Below, piece by piece: positions 40,846 through 49,256 of a DNA stretch of 64,000 bases. The notes beneath the pieces were generated by a model. That model searched no databases, was not told the DNA's origin, and worked only from the letters and a program-made list of their open reading frames with translations. Numbering within the stretch: the stretch's first letter is position 1; the number at the start of each line of letters is the position of its first letter. The stretch is taken from assembly GCF_027912415.1 (NCBI RefSeq), contig NZ_CP115175.1:372001-436000 (forward strand). Direction: 5' to 3'. Source of the DNA: Homoserinibacter sp. YIM 151385. Its GTDB lineage: Bacteria; Actinomycetota; Actinomycetes; Actinomycetales; Microbacteriaceae. The translations under genes and the position numbers were made by a program.

Positions 40846-42153
40846 CTACTCGCCGAGTTCCGGCGTCTTGAAGATGCCCCAGTCGATCACGTTCCACACG
40901 ATCCAGCCGCTCTCGCGGGCGAGGGCGACGTCGATGCCCCAGCTGACGGGGTCGCCCTCCGTCTTGGCGAGGCACTGCATGGTGGAGCCGACGATCATGG
41001 GCGGGACGTCGGGGCAGTTCACCACGAGGTCCGCGCCGAGCGCCTGCGCCTGGCGGACGATGCCCTCCTCGGCCGAGGCGGCGAAGCTGGCCGGCGCGAG
41101 GGACATCGCGAGACCCGGCACCGCGAGGACCGCGGCGGCGGCCATGGCGGCGAGACCGGCCCACGAGACCAGCGGGCCGAAGCCGCGGCCGGAGCGCCGG
41201 ACGACGCTCGCGAAGCGCGCGATGAGGTAGATCGGGGCGCCGGCGAAGGCGATCGCCCAGTGCGCCGGGTGCTCGTGGCCCTTGCGGATGAGCGTGCGCC
41301 GGTCGAGCCAGGCGAACAGCACGCCCGCCAGATAGGGCACGACCGCGAGGAACACCGCGAAGAGCGTCGACGCGAGGCCGCCCGCCATGTTCGACAGGAG
41401 GAAGAACATGCCGAGCAGCAGCGAGATCAGCGGGAGGAAGGCGATGGCCCAGGCCGCGCCGCTCGAGACGGAGAGGTCGTGACCGGCGAGGTGGCCGGGC
41501 TGGGCGGCGGGCGTGGCGGCCGGGGCGCCGGGCGCGGGCATGTCGTAGGCGCCGGCGGCCGGCATGTCGAAGCCGGCGAACTGCGGGACACCGGGCTGCG
41601 CGAAGCCGGAGGCCGACTCGTTCACGTGCGAGAACGCGGAGACGGGCGTCTGCGGCTGCGGCGTGCCGAGCAGGTCGTCGAAGCGGGTGTCGAGGTTGTA
41701 CGCCGGCGTCGTCGGCGCGTTGCTCGGCGCGATGTCCGCGAACATCGCCGCGGGCGAGAGGAGATCCTCGCCCTCCTCCGCGGCCTCCTCCTGCTTCGGC
41801 GCCTCCAGGGAGAGGAGCGCCTCGGCGGCGGGCTTCGCCGGCTCGGGCTGCCCGGTCGAGCCCGAGGCGTCGGTCGCCGGCGCGGCGTCCTCGGCGAGGA
41901 GGTCCTGGAGACCGGTCGCGAAGGCGTCGCCGCCCGCGGTCTCGCGCTCGCGGCGCTCCCGGCGGGTCAGGTGGTCCTCGTCGTCGGCGTAGGCGAGTCG
42001 CGGCTGCGCCGTGACGGTCTCGTGCGCGACCATCGGCTGACGCGCATCCGAGGTGTACTCGGTCCAGGCGTGGTTGTCCCACCACCGGAGCTGGGGCAGA
42101 CCCAGGGGGTCCGGATACCATCCGGCGGGGACGCGAACGTCTGACTCGGCCAT
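40846..42153 (-). CDS. DUF2510 membrane protein 4 with DUF4333-like C-terminus
   Basis: A 435-residue protein. The N-terminal DUF2510 module (VPAGWYPDPLGLPQLRWWDN, residues 8-27) is followed by an acidic/Ala linker with an Arg-rich patch (RRERRERE), then about five membrane spans from 232. The C-terminal exported part has CPDVPPMIVGSTMQC, the two-cysteine pattern of DUF4333 lipoprotein-like domains. It is first in a two-gene unit. Function unknown; cell-envelope sensing is a guess. Confidence 0.78.
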   Translation of the reverse strand: MAESDVRVPAGWYPDPLGLPQLRWWDNHAWTEYTSDARQPMVAHETVTAQPRLAYADDEDHLTRRERRERETAGGDAFATGLQDLLAEDAAPATDASGSTGQPEPAKPAAEALLSLEAPKQEEAAEEGEDLLSPAAMFADIAPSNAPTTPAYNLDTRFDDLLGTPQPQTPVSAFSHVNESASGFAQPGVPQFAGFDMPAAGAYDMPAPGAPAATPAAQPGHLAGHDLSVSSGAAWAIAFLPLISLLLGMFFLLSNMAGGLASTLFAVFLAVVPYLAGVLFAWLDRRTLIRKGHEHPAHWAIAFAGAPIYLIARFASVVRRSGRGFGPLVSWAGLAAMAAAAVLAVPGLAMSLAPASFAASAEEGIVRQAQALGADLVVNCPDVPPMIVGSTMQCLAKTEGDPVSWGIDVALARESGWIVWNVIDWGIFKTPELGE

Positions 42154-42271
42154 TCGGTTGCTCCTCTGAAGAACCTGCGGATCCTGGGCGCTGTCCCGGG
42201 ATTCGTGAGGAGTCTATTGTTCTGGCTCCGCGCCCCGGAACCCGGGCGCTCTACCCAGCTCGGGGGACAAG

Positions 42272-44818
42272 ATGCCCCCCGTTCTGAGGCCTCACGGCAC
42301 CGCCGTGCGGCAGACTCGTGAGGTGCTTCCCGATCTCCTGCCGGATCCGTGGGACCCGGACGCCTTCGCGGACGCGTTCTCGGGCTGGGCCGCCGACCGC
42401 GGCCTCCGTCTCTATCCCGCGCAGGAGGAGAGCCTCCTCGAGCTCCTGCTCGACCGCCATCTGGTGCTCAGCACCCCGACCGGGTCCGGCAAGTCGCTCG
42501 TCGCCGTCGCGGCGCACGCGATGGCGCTCGCGCAGGGACGGCGCAGCTACTACACGGCGCCGATCAAGGCGCTCGTGAGCGAGAAGTTCTTCCAGCTGGC
42601 GGAGGTCTTCGGCGCCGAGCGCGTCGGCATGATCACGGGCGACTCGAGCGTCAACCCGGATGCGCCGATCATCTGCTGCACCGCCGAGATCCTCGCGAAC
42701 CTCGCGCTGCGGCGCGGCGAGGACGCCGAGGTCGGCCAGGTGGTGATGGACGAGTTCCACTTCTACGCGGATCGCGACCGCGGCTGGGCCTGGCAGGTCC
42801 CGCTCCTCCGGCTGCCGCGGACGCAGTTCGTGCTCATGTCCGCGACGCTCGGGGACGTGAGCGCGATCGCCGAGGACCTCGAGCGGCGCACGGGCGTCGA
42901 GGTCGCGCGCGTGACGGGCGTCGAGCGGCCGGTCCCGCTCCACCACCGCTGGGTGGAGACGCCCGTGCAGGAGACCGTCGAGCAGCTGCTCGGCGACGGG
43001 CTCTCGCCCGTCTACATCGTGCACTTCTCGCAGGCGGCCGCGGTGGAGCGGGCCCAGGCGCTCGCGAGCGTCCGCGTCGCGACGCGCGAGCAGCGCGATG
43101 CGATCGCCGAGGCGGTGGGCGGGTTCCGCTTCGCGGCCGGCTTCGGGCAGTCCCTCGGCCGTCTCGTCCGCGCCGGCATCGGCGTCCATCACGCGGGCAT
43201 GCTGCCCCGGTACCGCCGGCTCGTGGAGCAGCTGGCGCAGCGCGGCCTCCTCCGCGTCATCTGCGGGACCGACACGCTCGGCGTCGGCATCAACGTGCCG
43301 ATCCGCACCGTGCTGCTGACGGGGCTCGCGAAGTACGACGGCTCGAGGATGCGGCGGCTGTCGGCGCGCGAGTTCCACCAGATCGCGGGGCGTGCCGGCC
43401 GCGCGGGCTACGACACGGCGGGCGAGGTCGTCGTCGAGGCGCCCGAGCACGAGATCGAGAACCTGAAGGCGCTCGCGAAGGCGGGCGACGACCCGAAGCG
43501 GCGGCGCAAGGTCGTCCGCAAGCGTGCTCCCGAGGGCTCGATCGTGTGGGGCGAGGAGCACCTCGCGAAGCTCATGGCGGCCGAGCCCGAGCCGCTCCGG
43601 AGCTCGATGCAGCTCAGCGCCGCGATGCTCATGAACGTCATCGGTCGCGGGGCGGACGGCGGGCGGGGCGTCTTCGAGGACGTGCGCGGTCTCGTCCTCG
43701 ACAACCACGAGCCGCCCGCCCGGCAGCGCGCGCTCGCGCGCCGGGCGCTCCAGATCTACCGGACGCTACGGATCGCGGGCGTCGTCGAGCAGGAGGGCGG
43801 CGGATTCGACGGCTCGGCGCGGATCCGGCTCACGCTCGAGCTGCAGCCGGACTTCGCGCTCAATCAGCCCCTCTCGCCGTTCGCGCTGGCGGTGATCGAT
43901 CTGCTCGAGGTCGACGCGCCCGGCTATGCGCTCGACGTGCTCAGCGTCGTCGAGGCGACCTTGGACGACCCGCGGCCGGTCCTCTCCCAGCAGGAGTTCC
44001 GCGCGCGCGGGGAGGCCGTCGCGGCGATGAAGGCCGAGGGGATCGAGTACGAGGAGCGGATGGCGCTCCTCGAGGAGGTGACCTGGCCCAGGCCGCTCGC
44101 GCAGCTGCTGGGCGAGGCCTACGAGGTCTACGCCGCATCCCAGCCCTGGGTCCGCGACAGCGAGATCCGCCCCAAGTCGGTCGTCCGGGACATGTGGGAG
44201 CGGTCGATGAGCTTCACGGAGTATGTCGGCTTCTATCAGCTGGACCGCAGCGAGGGCCTCGTGCTGCGCTATCTCAGCGACGCGGTCCGCGCACTCCGCC
44301 AGACGGTGCCGAGCTCGGCGCGCACGGAGGAGGTCGAGGACCTGATCGCCTGGCTCGGCGAGCTGGTGCGCCAGGTGGACTCGAGCCTGCTCGACGAGTG
44401 GGCGGATCTCGTGTCGCCCGCCTCGGAGCCGGAGCGGGCCGTCGTCCCGCCGCCGCCCGCGAGCATCGTGCAGAACGAGCGGGCCTTCGGCGTGCTCGTG
44501 CGCAACGAGCTGTGGCGCCGCGTGCGCCTCGCGGCCCTCGACCGCGAGACGGAGCTCCGCGAGCTCGACCCGGAGGTGGACTGGGGCGCCGCGCTCGACG
44601 CCTACTACGCCGAGCACGACGAGATCGGGACGGATGCGGATGCGCGCTCGGCGACCCGCGTGCAGATCCGACGCGAGCGGAGCCGATGGCTCGTCCGCCA
44701 GGTGCTCGCCGATCCCGCGGGCCACGGCGACTGGGGGATCAGCGCGGAGGTCGACCTGGACCGCTCGGCGGAGTCCGGCGAGGTCGTGCTCTCGGTGCGC
44801 TCGATGGACCGTCTCTGA
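42272..44818 (+). CDS. Ski2-like DEAD/DEAH helicase with DUF3516
   Basis: An 848-residue superfamily 2 helicase. Motifs: Q-region YPAQEESLLELL (52-63), STPTGSGKSL (Walker A, near 70), CCTAEILANL, VMDEFHFY (DEFH box, near 160), LMSATLGD, GIGVHHAGMLPRYR, GTDTLGVGIN and HQIAGRAGRAGYD (motif VI). The second half matches DUF3516, always joined to this helicase in actinobacteria. A role in RNA turnover or repair is assumed from Ski2 relatives. The last 80 bases overlap the convergent membrane gene. Confidence 0.88.
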   Translation: MPPVLRPHGTAVRQTREVLPDLLPDPWDPDAFADAFSGWAADRGLRLYPAQEESLLELLLDRHLVLSTPTGSGKSLVAVAAHAMALAQGRRSYYTAPIKALVSEKFFQLAEVFGAERVGMITGDSSVNPDAPIICCTAEILANLALRRGEDAEVGQVVMDEFHFYADRDRGWAWQVPLLRLPRTQFVLMSATLGDVSAIAEDLERRTGVEVARVTGVERPVPLHHRWVETPVQETVEQLLGDGLSPVYIVHFSQAAAVERAQALASVRVATREQRDAIAEAVGGFRFAAGFGQSLGRLVRAGIGVHHAGMLPRYRRLVEQLAQRGLLRVICGTDTLGVGINVPIRTVLLTGLAKYDGSRMRRLSAREFHQIAGRAGRAGYDTAGEVVVEAPEHEIENLKALAKAGDDPKRRRKVVRKRAPEGSIVWGEEHLAKLMAAEPEPLRSSMQLSAAMLMNVIGRGADGGRGVFEDVRGLVLDNHEPPARQRALARRALQIYRTLRIAGVVEQEGGGFDGSARIRLTLELQPDFALNQPLSPFALAVIDLLEVDAPGYALDVLSVVEATLDDPRPVLSQQEFRARGEAVAAMKAEGIEYEERMALLEEVTWPRPLAQLLGEAYEVYAASQPWVRDSEIRPKSVVRDMWERSMSFTEYVGFYQLDRSEGLVLRYLSDAVRALRQTVPSSARTEEVEDLIAWLGELVRQVDSSLLDEWADLVSPASEPERAVVPPPPASIVQNERAFGVLVRNELWRRVRLAALDRETELRELDPEVDWGAALDAYYAEHDEIGTDADARSATRVQIRRERSRWLVRQVLADPAGHGDWGISAEVDLDRSAESGEVVLSVRSMDRL

Positions 44819-45197
44819 GCTCCCCGGTCGCGGCGCGACCGCTGATGCGGCTGGTCGCGGCGCCGGAGTCGTCCTCGTCGAGCTCGCGCGGCGAGCTCGG
44901 GCGGAGCGCCCTCGCGGCCTCGCGATCGGCGGCCTCGTCCTGCTCCTGCTCCTCTCGGTGGTGCGAGAGCACTCGGGCGGCCCAGGCGGTCCCCGGGATG
45001 AGGCCGGCGAGGATGCCGACGAAGCCGAGGATCGTGAAGGCCACCGCGGCGACCGGCGCGGCGGCGTGGGCGCAGTCGGCGGCCGGCTCGATGCAGGGCG
45101 ACGCGGCCGAGGTCGAGACGTCGACGATCGCGAAGCTGACGGCCGCGATGCCGAGGGCACTCAGCGTGAGCGTCCCGAGCGCTCTCCTCGTCGGCAC
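44739..45197 (-). CDS. small two-span membrane protein
   Basis: A 152-residue protein with two membrane segments (about 7-25 and 45-70). Between them lie two cysteines (PCIEPAADCAHA) that could pair outside the cell. The C-terminal tail is charged and low-complexity. The GTG at 45197 is chosen because GGGAGG ends 7 bases upstream and TAGCAT (45239-45244) lies behind it; an ATG at 45293 would be upstream of that promoter. It runs 80 bases into the end of the helicase gene. Confidence 0.55.
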   Translation of the reverse strand: MPTRRALGTLTLSALGIAAVSFAIVDVSTSAASPCIEPAADCAHAAAPVAAVAFTILGFVGILAGLIPGTAWAARVLSHHREEQEQDEAADREAARALRPSSPRELDEDDSGAATSRISGRAATGELRDGPSSAPRARPRRTPPSGPGRPPR

Positions 45198-45310
45198 CGG
45201 CACGACCTCCCGCGGCGCCGCGGATGGCGCCGACCCCGATGCTAGGGAGGCTGCGGGCCGGGCGGGATTCCCCAGTTCGGGAGCCGCGCGCATGCTCGGC
45301 GAGACCGTGA

Positions 45311-45354
45311 GTTCACCTCCGTGTTGCCGGATGTTCGCGAAGCTGTTTGGATCG
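45311..45354. promoter_or_regulatory. candidate PHO-box-like direct repeats before pit
   Basis: GTTCACC at 45311 is followed by GTT-starting units at 45323, 45333 and 45345, spaced 12, 10 and 12 bases, near the 11-base period of actinobacterial PhoP sites (consensus GTTCACC). Only the first unit matches well. The position directly before a phosphate transporter makes the idea reasonable. Confidence 0.4.
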
Positions 45355-45359
45355 AGTCA

Positions 45360-46508
45360 GTGGACATCACGCTCATGGTCGCGCTGGTCATCGCGCTGGC
45401 TCTCTTCTTCGACTTCACCAACGGCTTCCATGACACGGCCAACGCGATGGCGACCCCGATCGCGACCGGTGCCCTCAAGCCGAAGACGGCCGTCGCGCTC
45501 GCGGCGATCCTCAACCTCATCGGCGCCTTCCTGAGCACCGAGGTCGCCAAGACGATCTCCGGCGGGCTCATCCGCGAGGGCGACGGCGGCGTGCAGATCA
45601 CGCCGACGCTCATCTTCGCCGGACTCATCGGCGCGATCGTGTGGAACCTCTTCACCTGGCTGCTCGGCCTCCCCTCGTCCTCCAGCCATGCGCTCTTCGG
45701 CGGCCTCATCGGCGCGGCGGTCGTCGGCGCCGGCTTCGGGGCGATCGATCCGGGCGTCCTGCTGTCCAAGATCGTCATCCCCGCGGTGCTCGCGCCGCTC
45801 ACGGCCGGCTTCATCGCCTTCGTCGTGACGAAGATCGCGTACTCCATCACGCGCAAGCGCGAGCGGGACGGGTTCAAGCGCGGCCAGATCTTCACCTCCT
45901 CGCTCGTCTCGCTCGCGCACGGCACGAACGACGCCCAGAAGACGATGGGCGTCATCACCCTGACCCTCATCGCGGCGGGATTCCAGGAGGGCGGCACGGG
46001 CCCGCAGCTCTGGGTCGTGGTCGCCTGCGCCATCGCGATCGCGGCGGGCACCTACTCGGGCGGCTGGCGCATCATCCGCACCCTCGGCAAGGGCATCACC
46101 GAGGTCGAGCCCGCGCAGGGCTTCGCGGCCGAGTCGGCGACGACCGCGACGATCCTCGCCTCGAGCGCCTCCGGCTTCGCGCTCTCCACGACCCAGGTCG
46201 CGTCGGGCTCCGTCATCGGGACGGGCCTCGGCCGCAAGGGCGCCTCCGTGCGCTGGGGCACGGCGGGCCGCATCGCGATCGGCTGGCTCATCACGATCCC
46301 GTCCGCGGGCGCGATCGCCGCCGTCATGGCGCTCATCGCGGGACTCGGGCCGATCGGGGTGGTGCTGGACGCGGCCTTCGCGCTCGCGGCGATCGGCGGC
46401 ATCTTCCTCTACTCGCGCCGCGACGCGGTCGACCACCGCAACCTCGACACGGTCGAGCCCGGCATGATCGTGCGGCCCAAGCGCCGCAAGCGGAAGGGCG
46501 GCGCATGA
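45360..46508 (+). CDS. pit: inorganic phosphate transporter, PiT family
   Basis: A 382-residue transporter with about ten membrane segments and the two PiT repeats: FDFTNGFHDTANAMAT near 15-30 and AHGTNDAQKTMGV near 183-195. GLPSSSSHALFGG and STTQVASGSVIGTG are further family motifs. It moves phosphate with a proton or as a metal-phosphate complex. The GTG at 45360 is chosen because it gives the standard N-terminus; the frame is open to a GTG at 45321 inside the repeat region. The stop overlaps the next small gene (ATGA). Confidence 0.9.
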   Translation: MDITLMVALVIALALFFDFTNGFHDTANAMATPIATGALKPKTAVALAAILNLIGAFLSTEVAKTISGGLIREGDGGVQITPTLIFAGLIGAIVWNLFTWLLGLPSSSSHALFGGLIGAAVVGAGFGAIDPGVLLSKIVIPAVLAPLTAGFIAFVVTKIAYSITRKRERDGFKRGQIFTSSLVSLAHGTNDAQKTMGVITLTLIAAGFQEGGTGPQLWVVVACAIAIAAGTYSGGWRIIRTLGKGITEVEPAQGFAAESATTATILASSASGFALSTTQVASGSVIGTGLGRKGASVRWGTAGRIAIGWLITIPSAGAIAAVMALIAGLGPIGVVLDAAFALAAIGGIFLYSRRDAVDHRNLDTVEPGMIVRPKRRKRKGGA

Positions 46509-46714
46509 TCGACTGGACGGCGTTCGTCATCGTCATCGCGAGCGCGCTCGCGGGCGCGTGCCTCGTCGTGCTGCTGTTCTCGCTCGGGCTGCGGCTCGCG
46601 GACGGCGAGGCGTCGTGGCGCAGGCCGGTCTCGCGGCTCATGTTCGCCCTCTGCGGCCTCGCGGCGCTGGGCGGCGTGGCGCTCATCGTGCTGCACGCGC
46701 TCCTCGCGGCCTGA
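46505..46714 (+). CDS. small membrane protein coupled to pit
   Basis: A 69-residue protein with two membrane segments (about 5-27 and 46-68) and a short basic loop. The start overlaps the pit stop by 4 bases. Similar two-span proteins are often the next gene after pit in actinobacteria, so it may be an accessory subunit; that is inferred from position. Confidence 0.65.
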   Translation: MIDWTAFVIVIASALAGACLVVLLFSLGLRLADGEASWRRPVSRLMFALCGLAALGGVALIVLHALLAA

Positions 46715-46722
46715 TCGACGCG

Positions 46723-46766
46723 CGGCGGCCCCGCATCCATGCCGGATTCGGCATGGGCTCCCGCCG
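46723..46766 (+). terminator. terminator hairpin of the pit unit
   Basis: An inner stem CCATGCCG (46737-46744) / CGGCATGG (46749-46756) with loop GATT lies inside an outer stem CGGCGG (46723-46728) / CCGCCG (46761-46766). It lies between the small membrane gene and aspA. No T-tract follows. Confidence 0.55.
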
Positions 46767-46815
46767 CCGTGCCGCCTAGACTCGAGTCACCGCCGAGTCG
46801 AAGGAGATCCCGCCG

Positions 46816-48432
46816 ATGTCGAACGCATCCCACGAGGATGAGACGAAGTTCACGGACTCGCGCCCGACGGACACGGTCCGCATGGCGACGATCCGGCTGG
46901 ACGCCGACGAGGAGCTGATCGTGGGGGACGAGAACTTCGGCACGACCGGCCCGAGCCACGCCACCGAGCTGCTCGAGCACTCGGGATCCACCCGCACCGA
47001 GAAGGACTCGCTCGGCGAGGTCGAGGTCCCGGCGGAGGCGTACTGGGGGGTGCACACCGCGCGGGCGCTCGTGAACTTCCCGATCACCCGCCGCGCGATC
47101 AGCAACTACCCGGACCTGGTGCGCGCGCTCGCCCGCGTCAAGCAGGCGTCCGCCCGCGCGAACCGCGAGCTCGGCGCCCTCGAGCCGCACAAGGCGGAGA
47201 TCATCGATGCCGTCTGCGAGCGGATCATCGCCGGCGAGCTCCACGAGCAGTTCGTCGTGGGCGCCATCCAGGGCGGCGCCGGCACGAGCACGAACATGAA
47301 CACGAACGAGGTCATCGCGAACGCTGGCCTCGAGATGATGGGGCACGAGAAGGGCGACTACCGCCACCTCCACCCGATCGACGACGTCAACCGCAGCCAG
47401 TCGACGAACGACGTGTACCCGACGGCGATCAAGCTCGCGATGGTCTTCGGCGTCATCCGCCTCCTCGACGAGCACGCGAAGCTCCAGGCGAGCTTCGCGG
47501 CGAAGGGCGTCGAGTTCAACGACATCCTCAAGGTCGGGCGCACCCAGCTCCAGGATGCGGTGCCGATGACCCTCGGACAGGAGTTCTCGGGCTTCGCCCA
47601 CACGCTGCAGGAGGATGCGGACCGGCTCGGCGAGGCGATCCCGTGGCTCAACGAGATCAACCTCGGCGCCACCGCGATCGGCACCGGCATCACGGCCGAC
47701 CCCCGGTACGCGGACTCGGTGCGCCGGCACCTCGAGGAGGTCACGGGCCTCCGGATGGAGACGGCGCTCGACCTCATCGAGGCGACGAGCGACGCGGGGA
47801 TCTTCATGACGCTCTCCGGCATCCTCAAGCGCGCCGCCGTGAAGCTCTCGAAGATCTGCAACGACCTCCGCCTCATCTCCTCGGGGCCGCAGGCCGGCCT
47901 CGGCGAGATCAACCTGCCGCCCCGCCAGGCGGGTTCGAGCATCATGCCCGGCAAGGTGAACCCGGTCATCCCGGAGGTCGTCAACCAGGTGGCCTTCAGC
48001 GTCATCGGCGCGGATGCGACGGTCACCGCGGCGGCCGAGGGCGGGCAGCTGCAGCTCAACGCCTTCGAGCCGGTCATCGCGCACTCGATCCTCCAGTCGC
48101 TCTCCTGGATGACGAACGCCTGCCGCACGCTGCGGATCAACTGCATCGACGGCATCACGGCCAACACCGAGCGGCTGAGCCGCCAGGTCGAGTCGAGCGT
48201 CGGCGTCGTGACGGCGCTCACCCCCTACATCGGGTACGCCGCCTCTGCCGCGCTCGCCCACACCGCGCTGACGACGAACGCCTCCATCGCGGAGCTCGTC
48301 GTCGAGGCGGGACTCATGACGGCGGAGGACGTGGCCCGGGTCCTCAGGCCGGAGCGGCTCAGCGGGCTCGTGCCGGTCACGAGCGCGCTCGACCTGGAGG
48401 CCGTTCGCAGGGCGCTCGAGGAGGAGCGCTGA
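46816..48432 (+). CDS. aspA: aspartate ammonia-lyase with N-terminal extension
   Basis: A 538-residue enzyme converting aspartate to fumarate and ammonia. The substrate loop GSSIMPGKVNPVIPEVVNQV (near 376) follows the aspartase rather than the fumarase pattern, and GGAGTSTNMNTNEV and SQSTNDVYPTA are present. The catalytic core begins near residue 62 (EKDSLGEVEVP). The first about 60 residues are acidic, unusual for the family, and probably flexible. GGAG precedes the ATG at a good distance, and TAGACT lies near 46777, so the long start looks genuine. Confidence 0.9.
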   Translation: MSNASHEDETKFTDSRPTDTVRMATIRLDADEELIVGDENFGTTGPSHATELLEHSGSTRTEKDSLGEVEVPAEAYWGVHTARALVNFPITRRAISNYPDLVRALARVKQASARANRELGALEPHKAEIIDAVCERIIAGELHEQFVVGAIQGGAGTSTNMNTNEVIANAGLEMMGHEKGDYRHLHPIDDVNRSQSTNDVYPTAIKLAMVFGVIRLLDEHAKLQASFAAKGVEFNDILKVGRTQLQDAVPMTLGQEFSGFAHTLQEDADRLGEAIPWLNEINLGATAIGTGITADPRYADSVRRHLEEVTGLRMETALDLIEATSDAGIFMTLSGILKRAAVKLSKICNDLRLISSGPQAGLGEINLPPRQAGSSIMPGKVNPVIPEVVNQVAFSVIGADATVTAAAEGGQLQLNAFEPVIAHSILQSLSWMTNACRTLRINCIDGITANTERLSRQVESSVGVVTALTPYIGYAASAALAHTALTTNASIAELVVEAGLMTAEDVARVLRPERLSGLVPVTSALDLEAVRRALEEER

Positions 48433-48503
48433 GCTCCCCGCCGCCTGCGGCGCCCGGGACGGCAACCTCGCGCCCGACGCTCGCGCTCCTTCCCGCGGCC
48501 CTC

Positions 48504-49256
48504 GTGTCGCTCTCCGCGCTCGCGCTGTTCGGCTTCCTCCAGCCGCTCGTCGGCTATCCGCTGCTCGCGGCGGGCCTCATCTCGGCCTGGTTCGTCTCCC
48601 GCGAGCTGTTCCGCGACCTCCTCCTCATCGGGATCGGGATCGGGATCGTCTCGACCACCTCGGTCGTCGCCGATGTCAGCTGGCCGTCCTTCATCCGGAT
48701 CGGGCTCACGCTGGGTCTCGCGGTGCTCGTGCCCTTCCTCCTCGACCGGCTCGTGTACCGGCGCCGGGCGATCACCTTCCCGTGGCGCTCCCGCGAGCGG
48801 AAGACGCCGGGCGAGATCGCCTACCTCGTCGCGGTCCCGGCGCTCGGCTGGCTGATCCTGCCGTTCTACTTCATCCGCTCGGGCGCCTACGAGAACTGGC
48901 CGGCGCTCGAGGACGCGGGCGAGCTCTTCCGCTTCTTCGTCGGCGTGAACGCCGTCGGCACCTGGGACGAGCTGTTCTTCATCTGCACCTGCTTCGCGCT
49001 GCTGCGCCGGCACTTCCCCGTCTGGCAGGCGAACCTCCTCCAGGCGGTGATCTTCGTCTCCTTCCTCTGGGAGCTCGGCTACCGCGAGTGGGGCCCGCTG
49101 CTGACCTTCCCCTTCGCGCTGCTCCAGGGCTACCTCTTCTCGAAGACGCGCTCGCTCGGCTACGTCCTCGCGGTGCACCTGCTCTTCGACGCGCTCGTGT
49201 TCCTCGCGATCGTCCACGCCCACCACCGCGACTGGCTGCCGATCTTCATCTACTGA
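48504..49256 (+). CDS. CPBP-like intramembrane protein with degenerate motif
   Basis: A membrane protein of about 250 residues with about seven spans. The region WDELFFICTCFALLRRHFP and the later AVHLLFDALVF resemble CPBP/Abi proteases, but the first motif reads DE instead of EE, and the FxxxH motif lacks its His (VIFVSFLWE). Peptidase activity is therefore doubtful. GTG 48504 is the first standard start, but the frame is open back to a CTG at 48429 overlapping the aspA stop, which would restore a complete first membrane segment. It converges with ligD, overlapping by 7 bases. Confidence 0.65.
   Translation: MSLSALALFGFLQPLVGYPLLAAGLISAWFVSRELFRDLLLIGIGIGIVSTTSVVADVSWPSFIRIGLTLGLAVLVPFLLDRLVYRRRAITFPWRSRERKTPGEIAYLVAVPALGWLILPFYFIRSGAYENWPALEDAGELFRFFVGVNAVGTWDELFFICTCFALLRRHFPVWQANLLQAVIFVSFLWELGYREWGPLLTFPFALLQGYLFSKTRSLGYVLAVHLLFDALVFLAIVHAHHRDWLPIFIY

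Noticed and set aside
44739-45293. Start at ATG 45293 for the two-span membrane gene
   Set aside because: It lies upstream of TAGCAT (45239-45244) and adds low-complexity sequence. GTG 45197 has GGGAGG at ideal spacing.
48429-48504. CTG start overlapping the aspA stop
   Set aside because: It would complete the first membrane segment, but CTG starts are rare and no ribosome-binding site decides it. It is kept only as an alternative.
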